Source: Tritrichomonas musculus
Taxonomy: Eukaryota; Parabasalia; Tritrichomonadida; Tritrichomonadidae
NCBI GenBank assembly: GCA_039105265.1
Contig: JAPFFF010000012.1
Span: forward strand, 4,960,001 to 5,024,000
Reading direction: 5' to 3'
DNA: 64,000 nt
A program made the position numbers and the translations under genes. The notes under the pieces were generated by a model. It worked only from the letters and a program-made list of their open reading frames with translations. It had not been told where the DNA came from and made no database searches. Every line of letters begins with the position of its first letter. Position 1 is the stretch's first letter. Below are positions 22,620 through 33,721 of this stretch, piece after piece.

Positions 22620-23760
22620 CTAGGTTATTATATTGTCTTTTTTTTTAAAAAAATAAATCAAAGTCATTTTTGATTTATTTTATAATACAGAAGTGTCACT
22701 TTTACGGTATATTTCTTAATGAATTTATATGTAATTTTGATGCATTCATTAATGTTGCATACTTATATATGATTCACATGCACTTGATTAACAAAACAAG
22801 CTATTTTTCGATTTAAAATCATAATGAATATAACATGTTATACTGAGAATATTATCATCAATAATTTTTTGCTTATAAATATATATAAAAATTTCACTAA
22901 AAATATAAGAGTTAATTTTATTAATGAAAACACTTTTTTTTATACATTTTTATTTCATAAAATGATTAAAATGATTAAAAACACATTAAACAGCATGCAT
23001 ACATATCATTATAATACATAATATTATAAATTATGCATACTATACATGATTTATAATATAAATTTTTTGAATGATGAATTTTAATAATAAAAGTCATAAA
23101 TGAAAGAGAAACCAAATGATTTAAACATATGAAAACAGCATCATTATAGATACATAAACATGTTTTATTTATTTCATAAAAATCAAAAAAAAAAACTCAA
23201 CAGCAAAAAAGAAATGAAAAATCATTAATAATTTTTTTTTTGTATGTAAATGTATACAAATTCATAAAGGATTTTTTTTTCAATTTTAAAAAGAAAAGTC
23301 ATTCAAAAAACATATTTTATTCAAGCGCAAATATGTGAATATTAATCATTCAAGATATAATAACTAACAGCAATTTGAAAATTAAAAAATAAAAACAAGA
23401 AGAAATACATGTTACTTTAAATGCATATTAGTATGAATGAAATTAATCTGACTATTTTTATAGGGTACCGTAAAAGTGCTAAAAAAAGATGCACCATCAT
23501 ACTAAATTTTTATCGACGAAAAACATTTAAAAAGAATCCATATGTAAGAGGAGTCTGAAAAGACAGCAGTAGTAATACTGTGAAAGTCTTTTATAATCCG
23601 ATCATTACATCATAAAAAGGGAGAATCGCCTAGGTGTATGATCACGGCTGTGAATAGTGGGCGCAGTTGTTAGAGTTTGAGTAACATCAACTATCGATTA
23701 AGACACTTCTATATACAGTCCTACTTGGACACGTCACTAAAAACCCATTTACAGTGGCAA
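22620..23760. other. Intergenic spacer between rDNA units 1 and 2
   Basis: A 1.14-kb spacer. From the left it holds the hairpin, cacttttacggta at 22697-22709, an AT-rich middle, the exact inverse taccgtaaaagtg at 23466-23478, and then ~240 bp of clearly higher G+C (23521-23760) leading to the core promoter. The 65-codon frame at 22824 is chance AT-rich sequence. Confidence 0.7.
22650..22681 (+). terminator. Hairpin just after 28S, candidate rDNA terminator
   Basis: Perfect 13-bp stem aaaataaatcaaa / tttgatttatttt with a 6-nt loop, ~30 nt past the 28S end and preceded by a T-rich run. The same hairpin is preserved in the displaced spacer copy at 34803. Termination is inferred from position and structure. 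Confidence 0.5.
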
Positions 23761-23819
23761 CAAGGATAAAAAAAAATTATTAGCGTAAAAAACTTCTAAT
23801 TTTTTTTCACTATATTTGA
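23761..23819 (+). promoter_or_regulatory. Putative RNA polymerase I core promoter / 5' ETS, unit 2
   Basis: Identical over 59 bp to 17932-17990. The sequence upstream differs between units, so the conserved core is bounded here. Confidence 0.55.
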
Positions 23820-25234
23820 TACTTGGTTGATCCTGCCAAGGAAGCACACTTCGGTCATAGATTAAGCCATGCAAGTGTTAGTTCAGGCAACGAAACTGCG
23901 AACAGCTCATTAATACGCTCAGAATCTACTTGGTGGCAACCTTTCAGGTTTTATTTGGATAGCAGCAGTAATTCTGGTGCTAATACATGCGATTGTTTCA
24001 CTACGTTGAGAAATAGTGGAAAAGTTGACCCTTACGGGCACACCAATCGATTGAGCGACCTATCATGCTTGTACTTAGGGTCTTTACCTAGGTAGGCTAT
24101 CACGGGTAACGGGCGGTTACCGTCGGACTGCCGGAGAAGGGGCCTGAGAGATAGCCACTATATCCACGGGTAGCAGCAGGCGCGAAACTTACCCACTCGA
24201 GACTTTCGGAGGTGGTAATGACCAGTTCCATGTCATCCCTCACGGGTTGTTTGGATAGGATCACACTTTTCCAGTGTGGTGCAATCTAGCAGAGGGCCAG
24301 TCTGGTGCCAGCAGCTGCGGTAATTCCAGCTCTGCGAGTTTGCTCCCATATTGTTGCAGTTAAAACGCTCGTAGTCAGAATTGCCCGCAAGGGCTTGCGA
24401 ACTTCTGTTCGTTCACTGTGAACAAATCAGGACGCTTAGCGTATGGTTATCAGGAATGACTCAGCGCAGTATGATATCTTTACTTCTAGTAAAATCAATG
24501 AGAGCCACCGGGGGTAGATCTATTTCATGGCGAACGGTGGAATGTTCTGACCCATGAGAGAGAAACGAAGGCGAAAGCATCTACCTAGAGGGTTTCTGTC
24601 GATCAAGGGCGAGAGTAGGAGTATCCAACCGGATCAGAGACCCGGGTAGTTCCTACCTTAAACGATGCCGACAGGGGCTTGTCCTTTAATGAGGGCAGGA
24701 CCTTAGGAGAAATCATAGTTCTTGGGCTCTGGGGGAACTACGACCGCAAGGCTGAAACTTGAAGGAATTGACGGAAGGGCACACCAGGGGTGGAGCTTGT
24801 GGCTTAATTTGAATCAACACGGGGAAACTTACCAGGACCAGATGTTTTTTATGACTGACAGGCTTCAGGTCTTTCAGGATATGATTTTTGGTGGTGCATG
24901 GCCGTTGGTGGTGCGTGGGTTGACCTGTCATGCGTTGATTCAGATAACGAGCGAGATTATCGCCAATTAAATACCAGGATCTGCTTTCAGAGCCATGGTT
25001 CTAATTGGGACTCCCTGCGTTTCAAGCAGGAGGAAGAGGGTAGCAATAACAGGTCCGTGATGTCCTTTAGATGCTCTGGGCTGCACGCGCGCTACAATGT
25101 TAGGATCAATGAGACTGCCGAGCCGAAAGGTTTTAGCTACTCTCACAATACCTAACGTAGTTGGGATTGAGGATTGTAATCATTCTCATGAACCAGGAAT
25201 CCCTTGTAAATGTGTGTCAACAGCGCACGTTGAA

Positions 25235-25280
<46 letters not shown>

Positions 25281-25392
25281 GATGACTCGGTGAAATTATC
25301 GGAGTTTTTTTACAAAGGTAATTAAATCACGTTATCTAGAGGAAGGAGAAGTCGTAACAAGGTATCGGTAGGTGAACCTGCCGATGGATCAG
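23820..25392 (+). rRNA. 18S (SSU) rRNA, unit 2
   Basis: The same sequence as unit 1 wherever I compared it, at a constant offset of 5829 bp. All universal SSU segments are present. Confidence 0.97.
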
Positions 25393-25475
25393 TTTCGTAA
25401 ATTTAATCACAAACATATTTTTTTAAAAAAAAAATTATCTAAAATACAAATTAAATAATAAAAACAAAAAATTTA
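25393..25475 (+). other. ITS1, unit 2
   Basis: Matches the unit 1 ITS1. Confidence 0.8.
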
Positions 25476-25635
25476 GACCTTAGGCAATGGATGTCTTGGC
25501 TTCTTACACGAGGAAGAACGTTGCATAATGCGATAAGCGGCTGGAGTTGCTTACTTTGCGACAAGTTCGATCTTTGAATGCACATTGCGCGCCGTCGAGC
25601 TTCGGCTTTGACACGCATATATGGTACAGTAACCC
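25476..25635 (+). rRNA. 5.8S rRNA, unit 2
   Basis: Matches the unit 1 5.8S at offset 5829, including ggcaatggatgtcttggctt. Ends are approximate. Confidence 0.92.
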
Positions 25636-25716
25636 ATAATAGTTTAAAAAAATCTCTTTTTACGCAAAAGAGCGAAAAATTTATATGTAACCAACGTAAG
25701 GGTTCTGTGCTATATA
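25636..25716 (+). other. ITS2, unit 2
   Basis: Matches the unit 1 ITS2. Confidence 0.75.
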
Positions 25717-28443
25717 GGAAGACCCGCTGAACTGAAGCATCTCATTAAGCGGAGGAAAAGAAACTAACTAGGATACTCTTAGTAAGTGCGACCGAAGAGA
25801 GTAAAGTTCGTCGACCTAATCCTTTGGGAAATGTGGTTGAGGGGGCTTTTTGCTAGAGCGTAACTTGTGATGGTTCACAGGCTATAAAGAGTTTAAGCCT
25901 CGTAGCTTTTGCAAGCTAGGTCCCTGTAAACGAGTCGGGCAGCTTGAGAATGCTGCCTTAATTAGGTGGTACGCCCCATCTAAAACTAAATACTGTAAGA
26001 AGACCGATAGAGCACAAGTAGTGTGAACGAAAGATGAAAAGAACTCCCAGACGGAGAGTCAAAAGCGCCTGAACTTGTCTAGGGTGACGTATTTATTTAA
26101 TACACCCGTCTTGAAACACGGATTAGGGAGTTTAACTGTAGTACGAGTCTTTGCCTTATAAAGGTGGAGGCGAAAGGAGACTGACTGGCATCTGCATGGC
26201 GTCTGAGTACTACTGTTAGAACCCGAAAGGAGGTGAACTATGCCTGAACAGATCGAAGCCAGAGGAAACTCTGGTGGAGGATCGTCCGCGTTATTGATGT
26301 GCAAATCATTTGCTAGATTTGGGTATAGGTGCGAAAGACTCATCGAACCTCCTAATAGCTGGTTTCCTCCGAAGTTTCCCTAAGGATAGCTGTAACACTT
26401 TTAGTTAAGGGGAGTAGAGACATGGGTAGAGGTGTAGTGGGGTCCTTGACCCTGCAACTTATTTCCAAACTTCGAACATCCTTGCACTAATTTACCTAAT
26501 CGGAAATTGGTGGTTAAATATGTGTTGCAAGTGGGCTCTGACCGGTAAGCGGTCATGGCGAAATGGGATGAACCAAACGTGTGGATAAGGTGCCTAATTG
26601 TACTACCAATGATACCATTAAGGGAGTCCTTGTATTTAGACAGCGGGCCGGTGCCCCTAAAAGCAGGTATCCGCTAAAAAGTGTGTTAAAACTTCCCCGC
26701 CGAATACTCGGGCCTCGAAAATGAATGGCGCATATAGTACAACCGATACCGCACATTACATCTTTTGATGTGAGAGTAGGGGGATGTGGAGATCTTATTG
26801 AAGGTTTGGGTGCGAACCCGACTCGAAAGATTTCTATTACAGATCCTAATTGAAGTAGCGATTATCCAGGTTATTATCCTGGGGGCTGATGAGGAGTAGG
26901 GTTTCTGGGCAACTTAAACAGTCCCAGAGTTAGTCGGTCCTAATCAGATTATTCTGAGAAAGGGAACTCGGTTGATATTCCGAGACTAATACTTCCATGT
27001 GGTAACACTTGGCAATCTTATCCGTCGATTTGACACTCTATGATAGGGATATCTTTCCTATATGACTCGGTTTACGTCCTAGGAATCAGGTCAACTGGGG
27101 AATAGTTGATGTATCTGAGGCAAACTGTGAATTCGTTCACAGCCAGGGCTGTTGGATTGATCCTTGAAGAGAGGATTGCTTAGGGAGTATAGCCGTACCG
27201 ATGACCGCATCAGGTCTCCAAGGTGAGAAGCCTATGGCCATTGAGGTGTGGTAGTTCAGGGAATTCGGCCAATTGGAGCTGTAACTTCGGGATAAAGCTT
27301 GGCTCTGATGGAAATCAGAACCGATAGTTACAAGGAGAGCCCAACTGTTTAATAAAAACTTAGTCTTGCGCTGTGCTCTTATAGGCAGTGAACGCAAGAT
27401 GAATCCTGCTCAGTGCTGTGTTTGTTAATATGGTTAAAGCCAATAAAGCGCCGGTAAATAGCTGGGGTAACTATGACTCTTATCAAAGTAGCGAAATACC
27501 TCGTCACTTAATTAGTGACCTGCATGAACGGAGCTATGAGGTTCTCACTGTCCCAAACTATCTCTCAGCGAACCATCAGTTGTGGGAACGGGCACAAACT
27601 ATCCAGCGGGGAAAGAAGACCCTGTAGAGCTTCACTTTGGTCTAGTCTTGTATGGTTTCGTCTGGGGTGCAGTCTAGGTGGGAGAGCAATCGAATATGAG
27701 AAACCACTACCCGGTCTGGAATCATGCTTACCTTAATCGGGATAGGATTAGATAGAAAGTTTGGCTGGGGCGGCACACCTTCGAAAGCGCAGCGAAGGTG
27801 TCCTAAGTTGAGCTCAGTGAGGACAGAAATCTCACGTCGAGGATAAGGCCAAAAGCTCAATTTACTGTGCCTTTTTGTACTAGGACCAGTTTGGAAACAA
27901 AGGCCTAACGATCCCTAATTAGTCTCAGGTGCGTGAGACTTGGGGTGACAGACAAGTTACCTCCGGGACAACTGGCTTGTGGCTGCTAAGAGATCAAATC
28001 AACGCAGCTTTTTGATTCTTCGATGTCGGCTCTTCCTATCCTAGTGATGCACAAGTCACTAAGGGTTGGATTGTTCACCCGTATTAGGGATCGTGAGCTG
28101 GGTTTAGACCGTCGTGAGCCAGGTTTGTTTTATCCTACTGGATATTGCATCATGATAGTAGTTTGATTTAGTACGAGAGGAACTGTTGAATATGGCCTCT
28201 GGTTCAGGGATTTTACCAAACCGTCCCGCAGCTACGCCGTCTGGGATAATGGCTGAAGGCCTCTTAAGCCAGAAACTCATCTAGAAAATGATGCTCTGCA
28301 CCTTTCTGACATGTTAAAAATAGCTTTTGCTTTCTAAATGTCTCGGTGTGGGTTAACCAAATGTAGAAGACGTTTTGTGAACGAGGGTCCTGTACGCAAG
28401 GGAGTGGCATTCCGTCACGACCTGTTGAGGGTCAGCCTTGTTT
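25717..28443 (+). rRNA. 28S (LSU) rRNA, unit 2
   Basis: Matches unit 1 except for a 5-nt deletion after 28214: unit 1 has atttt-gggaa-accaaa and unit 2 has atttt-accaaa. The deletion lies in the 3' domain shortly after the sarcin-ricin loop. After gccttgttt the flank is unrelated to unit 1 and pyrimidine-rich. Confidence 0.95.
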
Positions 28444-28931
28444 TTCTTTTTTTTCTTTATTTTTTTTTTTTCCCATGTATTATAATAAGTATTGATGATC
28501 TAAATTATTTATGATAATTGATTTTGTTTATACAATAAAAGGTCCAATAAACAACATTTGAAATATCAAACCAGAATTTTGATGAATTTTAGTTTTTTGG
28601 TTTATTACTAAAAAGAGATTAACTACTAACAAATATGATTTTGTTGTGCAATATAAATTACAAATTCTTTATAAGATATTCTCTATGTTTTGTGCTTCGC
28701 AAATACTTTCATGAAATTTTAATAAATTCAAAAACAAATTAAATTTTTGCATATACATATCAAAGCACTGAATTTATATAAGAGCATAAGCAAATTTCAA
28801 TTATCTTTTCAATGAATTGTATATTACAAGCTTAGAAAATATTTTATTTTATAAAAACAAGTTTTTAAATAGTTTTTACTCGAAATGATGAATGGTTGTT
28901 AGTGATGATCAAAATAATTAAATTTCGACAT
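28444..28931. other. Pyrimidine-rich and AT-rich flank after rDNA unit 2
   Basis: A ~30-nt T-rich tract (28441-28472), then AT-rich DNA without a gene. It does not resemble the spacer after unit 1, so the array ends or changes here. Confidence 0.5.
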
Positions 28932-29035
28932 TATTTTCAAACCCCTGATTTCCAAGCAAAAATTAGATTTATTAGATCTAAAACTTCTAATAATTGAAAA
29001 AATATAAGTGATAATAATCAAAATAATAATCATTA

Positions 29036-29055
29036 ATAATAATAATAATAATAAT

Positions 29056-29091
<36 letters not shown>
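29036..29091. repeat. AAT trinucleotide microsatellite
   Basis: aataat repeats, broken once by catta, in the 3' flank of the coiled-coil gene. Copy B has only the short ancestral form here, so the tract expanded after duplication. Confidence 0.9.
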
Positions 29092-29094
<3 letters not shown>

Positions 29095-29192
29095 TTTTAG
29101 TTTATTAAGGTAAATTAGTATTAATCGATTTTTTTAAATACTTAAAAATCGCAAAAGTTTTGGTGAGGAGTAAATTCATTTCCATTATTTTC

Positions 29193-29888
29193 TCATTTTC
29201 TTTTATCGCTTTCATTGTTTTCATCTTTGGCTGTGGGAAAATCAATATTCTTGCATTTTTCTTCTATAACAGAAAATCTATTTTCTAATTCATTCACCTT
29301 ATCTCTTAAATTATTTTGTTCCTTCAATAAATTCTCAATTTTTTCATTAACTTTTCCAACTTCAAATTTGGAACTAGTGACATCTCTGAAGTATGAGCTA
29401 AATTTAGAAGATATTGAATCAATTATAGCAATTTTAAGATCAGAATGTACCTTATCGATCATTAATTTTAATGTAGATTTGGAATCACTTTGTAACATGG
29501 CGATTCTCTCTTCTAAGTTCCCTTCTAACTGGTCGAATCTATCATTAATATTAGTGAATTTATTTTCAAAATCTTCTTTCATTTTTTTTAAGGTAGTACA
29601 AATAGCATTGAAATCATTTTTATATGAGTTATCTGCCTGACCTGGTTCATTGTTTTGGCCTGATGCATTATTTGAATTATCATCTGATATATTATTTTCA
29701 ATGTATGCTTTAGTAAATTGTTCATTAGGATTCATATTAGAGTCAATATCACTTACATGCATCGATGAGGAAACTTCAGTATTTTGAGGAATCTTATATG
29801 TTCTTGAATCAAATTCATGTTTCTTTTGATCTAGCATTTCATGTCCGGGAGCACCTGAATCATTTGTAGAAGGATTTTTTTCTTGCAT
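29193..29888 (-). CDS. Coiled-coil protein of the duplicated block, copy A, 231 aa
   Basis: A complete frame from ATG at 29888. Residues 1-95 are hydrophilic and low-complexity (Asn/Ser/Asp-rich). Residues ~95-215 are predicted coiled coil with leucine or isoleucine heptads, including LMIDKVHSDLK, KVNEKIENLLKE and NLRDKVNELENRFSVIEE. The C-terminus is charged. There is no signal peptide, membrane segment or catalytic motif. It is paralogous to 35136-35594: about 70% identity over the last ~70 residues, while the N-terminal region is unrelated or ~80 residues longer. Family unknown. The frame stays open in both copies although the sequence has diverged, which favours a real protein. The size and the repeated context would also fit the ORF1 protein of a mobile element, but no partner polymerase or transposase is present. 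Confidence 0.7.
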   Translation of the reverse strand: MQEKNPSTNDSGAPGHEMLDQKKHEFDSRTYKIPQNTEVSSSMHVSDIDSNMNPNEQFTKAYIENNISDDNSNNASGQNNEPGQADNSYKNDFNAICTTLKKMKEDFENKFTNINDRFDQLEGNLEERIAMLQSDSKSTLKLMIDKVHSDLKIAIIDSISSKFSSYFRDVTSSKFEVGKVNEKIENLLKEQNNLRDKVNELENRFSVIEEKCKNIDFPTAKDENNESDKRK

Positions 29889-30655
29889 GATAGTACTCGT
29901 TTAAGTGTAAGCTAAATAAAAATGATATGAATATTTAACTAAACGGACTGTATATGAAAAAGTTAAACTTTTTCATAAAAAATAAATCACTGCTATAAAA
30001 TTCACCCGGAAAAATAGCAAGGACGTTTATCTTGATACAAGCAATATATTTATAATTATTTATACATAGAGGAAAAAGTTGAATGTAAAAGTGCTTTTAA
30101 AAAATCTATATTATTTTTATATATAATGAAAAAATAAAAAATAGAAAATTTTATAATATAATCCTAAAATTTGCCAAAAATTGAATGTTTAAACTTAAAT
30201 TCAAATGTCAGCCCATTATTTTTTCTCTCAATTTATTTGACAAGAAAAATATTTATTTCAATTTTAATAAGCTTTATTATTTCTTTTCAAATTAATCTTT
30301 AAAATTTTTGTTTTTTCATTAATTGATCAAGGATCAATTCAGTACGCAGACATTTTCATTAGATTTCGCCAATAACTTAATTCGACTGTGTCTTTTATTG
30401 CTTTTGGTGCCAAATTAAAGGTTCAAAAATTATAATTATTGAACAACAATCTTGCAATTAGAAGTTACACTTGGATTTTTGCCCATACACCATTATACTT
30501 CTTTGATTTTTATGATTTTTGCTTGACATTTCCAGTATTCAGTATAAATATTTCAAAAGCATACTCAACTCGGCAAAATTATTTCAAATAAATGCTCCCC
30601 TTATTGATTTACGTCATTTTCAAATAGATTATCCATATATTTTTCCTGTTAATTA

Positions 30656-30924
30656 CACTCTTTTTGAACTAGTTAGTAAAATTTTATTTTAATTCAATTT
30701 TAATATAAAATTTTGAAAATAATAACTTTGAATTGGTTCAAAACTCAGACCAAAATTGAATAAAAAAGTTCCCTTTTTTGTATTAATACGTTATAAAATA
30801 ACCGCCACCAAGGCCAATTATAGTTGAAAGGTGGTCCGACTTTTGAACGGCAGTTTATTTGTTTTTGATAATTGAAAAAAAAAAAAAAAAAAATGGAAAT
30901 CGGATTTATCCGCAACAGTTATGG
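30656..30924. other. Short intergenic region
   Basis: AT-rich, with a poly(A) run near 30877-30892. Nothing recognised. Confidence 0.4.
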
Positions 30925-31790
30925 TCAATATTGGCCTTTATCGTTCTTCAGAAAATAAAAGCTTGGAACTTTTTTCCACTTTTGCCAAAAATACAATGAG
31001 TAGCTAATTGTACTAATTCTTTTGAGCATATTTCTGCAATCTATCAAAAATACAAACTCTTTCTCTGTATTAGTGACATCGTTATATCCACATAATTTTG
31101 GAACAATTGATACTGCGCAATAATCATATGAACTATTTTTATCTCGAGGAGACAATAATAATGAACTTTCAATTTCTTCAATCGTTTCAAATGTCATCAT
31201 AATTGATTGATTTTTAATTTTGTTTTGTATTTTGTTAGCAATTTTGAATATTTTTTGTTTTTTATCAAATTGTGCGTTTTTGACATTTGATTTAACATTG
31301 CTTATTTTATCTTTATCTGATTGGATTTCCATGAAAATGTTAGAATAAACATTTAGACAATCAACTGAACCACTTGGTGTATAAACATCAAGAGGGAATT
31401 TTATGAAGAATGTTCTTCTATCAGTAATAACTGCCTTCAAGGCCATCTTAATAATAATTTTGCATTCAATTTGGGGATTCAAATTGCCAATTTTAAATTC
31501 TGTCAATCCATCTGCAATATTTGATCCGAAAAAGGCATAATTACCTCTATTAATAGACTTATTGTATATTTCAATAGCTTCTTTTCTTTCTCTTATTATT
31601 GGATTAATTATTTTATTTCCTAAAACAAATGTAATACCGTAAATGTATATTTTCATATCATTCTGGAAAATATAGCTAATCTCTACATTTTTTTCTGATT
31701 TATTTTGAAATGTTTGGGTTACTTCTAGATTCATAATTAATCCTTTTTGAAAGCCATTAATTTCAACTTTTTTGGTTTCATTTTATAGAA
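30925..31790 (-). pseudogene. VIT / von Willebrand A-type protein, truncated
   Basis: The open frame from ATG at 31734 encodes 269 aa. Residues ~1-110 match the VIT domain (LEVTQTFQNKS, then REKKEA-like RERKEAIEIYNKSI and FKIGNLNPQIECKI). Residues ~222-232 (KEFVFLIDC) start a vWA domain, but the DxSxS metal site is not formed and the frame ends ~35 residues later at 30925. Upstream, KKVEINGFQKGLI is in frame with the ATG after a stop near 31790, so the usual N-terminal part of the VIT domain precedes the ATG. The gene is therefore damaged at both ends. Intact relatives are large proteins with a full vWA domain. Confidence 0.65.
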
Positions 31791-32024
31791 ATCACTCTTT
31801 TCCAAGATGCAGCATGATCCAAAGCTCATTTAAATTAAAAATGAACTCAAAGTACTTAGAGGTTTGTGACATAAAAAAGGGGCAGAAATTAATCAAATTT
31901 TAATATCATTGGGCAAAAATAAAAACGAAATATATTGTCTAAAAGAAAAACAACTCTTTTTTAAAAGTGTTAGAATCATAATATAAAAGTGTTAGAATTC
32001 CAATATACTACATTTGTTCAAAAT
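31791..32024. other. Intergenic, small direct repeat
   Basis: Contains two copies of taaaagtgttagaat near 31962 and 31983. No gene. Confidence 0.4.
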
Positions 32025-32680
32025 TATGCATTTGCAGCGAGTGAAAAATAATGAATCGCTTTGCTGATATCTTTCGAAATATATTCACCTTCATAATAAA
32101 TATTTCCGAGAATATGTTGTGCATCTGCATCATTTTGGTTTGCAGCGAGTGAATAATAATGAATCGCTTTCTTCATATTTCTCGAAATATTTTTACCTTC
32201 TGAATAAATATACCCAAGACAGAATTGTTATTTTAAATTATTTGAATTTTCTGGGATTTCAAAGAAGTGAATAAATTTATCAATGTTTTCAGAAAAATAA
32301 CTCTCTGGGTAATACTCTTCTCCAAGTAAAAATTGAGAAATTAAATGATTTGTGTTTACATAGTTTGTATATTTTTTGATATATTTTCTTATATTCTGTT
32401 TTTATGATTTCACTTGAATAAAACATTTCAAGTTGTTTTTGAAATTCCAATATGAAAAATATTTTTTTTTTATAATTATTTGTAACTTCATTCAGATCAA
32501 AACTGTCTGCTTCCTCTTGCATGAATAATAAAAAAATATCATAAAATGAATCTATTAATTTCGTGATATCTGGTCTTTTTGATGGCTCTTTGCTAGTGCA
32601 AATCATGCGAATGCCTCTCAATTTACAATATTCACCAAAAGAGAATAAAGGCGAAAATGACAATATTTCTGAATTTGAAA
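32025..32680 (-). pseudogene. Sel1-repeat protein kinase fragment
   Basis: The minus strand reads CTSKEPSKRPDITKLIDSFY, the C-terminal end of a TKL-like kinase domain. A linker follows, then after a frameshift FLLGEEYYPESYFSENI, a stop near 32236, and two clean Sel1 repeats (LGYIYSEGKNISRNMKKAIH and LGNIYYEGEYISKDISKAIH). No ATG precedes it and the kinase core is missing. This is a decayed, truncated relative of the large Sel1-kinase genes further right. Its 5' side abuts the ankyrin pseudogene on the other strand. Confidence 0.75.
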
Positions 32681-32693
32681 AGATATGATTAAC

Positions 32694-33721
32694 GAATTTG
32701 TTACATACGTTACTCGAAATAGTGTTTCACTTAACGCACAAATTCAACCATCAATTTATGAAACAAATTCATTTTTACTTTAAAAACAGAAAAAAACAAA
32801 ACAAAATCCAAAAGATGATGATTTTTCATTGATTGAGTATGCTGTATTTTTTGGCTCAATTCAAATATTTAACCACTTGCGACTTGAAGGCGTCGAATTA
32901 ACGCCATCGTTGTGGCTTTTGGCCATTCATGGAAAAAACTCAGAAATGATTCACTTTCTCGAAGGTAATCATGTTGAATTGAGTGATAAATCATACAAAC
33001 AAGTCTTTTATGAATCAAACAAATGCCACCACAACGACATTGCAAATTACCTCATAAACTACTTCTTGCAAAATGAAGACGAAAATTCACATGATACAAT
33101 CAACCAATGTCTCAAATATTATAATTTCGCCTTTTTGAAAAGTGAGTCCATTAGTGAATCTTCATTTTGCAACATGTGCAAGTACGATTATTGTGCACTT
33201 GTTGATGACCTTTTGAAAGACAAAGATATAGATGTAAATCAAAAAGAAATTTTTAATTTTTTTTAATATAATTTCATATGATAATTATTTATGTTGAATT
33301 CATATCTTTTAATATCATTCAAAATCATATCATTTAATAGCATTCAAAATCATATCTTTGAATGAAATTTTGATATAATAATAATTTATAAGACAGCATT
33401 ATATTTGGCGGTTGAAAAAGAAAACATTGAAATATTGAAACTTTTATTAACGAATGACAAACTTGACATTAATCTTCTTAATATTTTTTATAATTTTTTA
33501 TCAAATTTAAAGTCATATCTTTCAATAAAATTAAAAATATCCCAAGAAAAAATCAAATTGAACAAACAGCATTGCATCTTGCAGTTAGAATAGGAAATCC
33601 TAAGATAATAAAACTTTTGCTCGATAAGAAAGATATTGACATTAATATTGAAGATAATCGTGGGAAAAAACCAATCGATTATTCTAGAAACAATGAAATT
33701 AAGCAATTACTTTCAAAATGA
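32694..33721 (+). pseudogene. DUF3447 / ankyrin-repeat pseudogene
   Basis: It starts FVTYVTRNSVSLNAQI, has an in-frame stop near 32780, then LIEYAVFFGSIQIFNHLRLE and the DUF3447-like region up to a stop at 33264-33266. About 130 bp of noncoding AT-rich DNA with a 27-bp direct duplication follows. Ankyrin repeats resume (TALYLAVEKENIEILKLLLT and, after another frameshift, TALHLAVRIGNPKIIKLLLD), ending at a stop near 33721. No usable ATG starts the 145-codon piece (it begins at TTG). It is related in its first half to the broken gene at 5000-6422. Confidence 0.75.

Larger units (their letters stand above)
28932..30655. repeat. Duplicated block A (partner 34926-36627)
   Basis: Begins near ccctgatttccaagc and runs to gattatccatatattttt. 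It contains a coiled-coil gene and ~770 bp of conserved upstream noncoding DNA. By eye the last ~490 bp (30160-30650) differs from copy B at about 4 positions, while the reading frame differs at ~12%. At the position matching the MITE in copy B it has the uninterrupted site gaaaattttataatata. Confidence 0.9.

Noticed and set aside
23823-27860. The same set of small frames in rDNA unit 2
   Set aside because: Chance frames within rRNA genes.
29215-29640. 141-codon plus-strand frame opposite the copy A coiled-coil gene (also 35170-35568 in copy B)
   Set aside because: Antisense of a low-complexity coiled-coil frame, which often leaves the opposite strand open; Ser/Leu/Phe-rich with no family.
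33267-33404. Spliceosomal intron in the ankyrin gene
   Set aside because: No trichomonad-type 5' splice site or ACTAACACACAG-like 3' motif, and other frameshifts and stops already mark a pseudogene.
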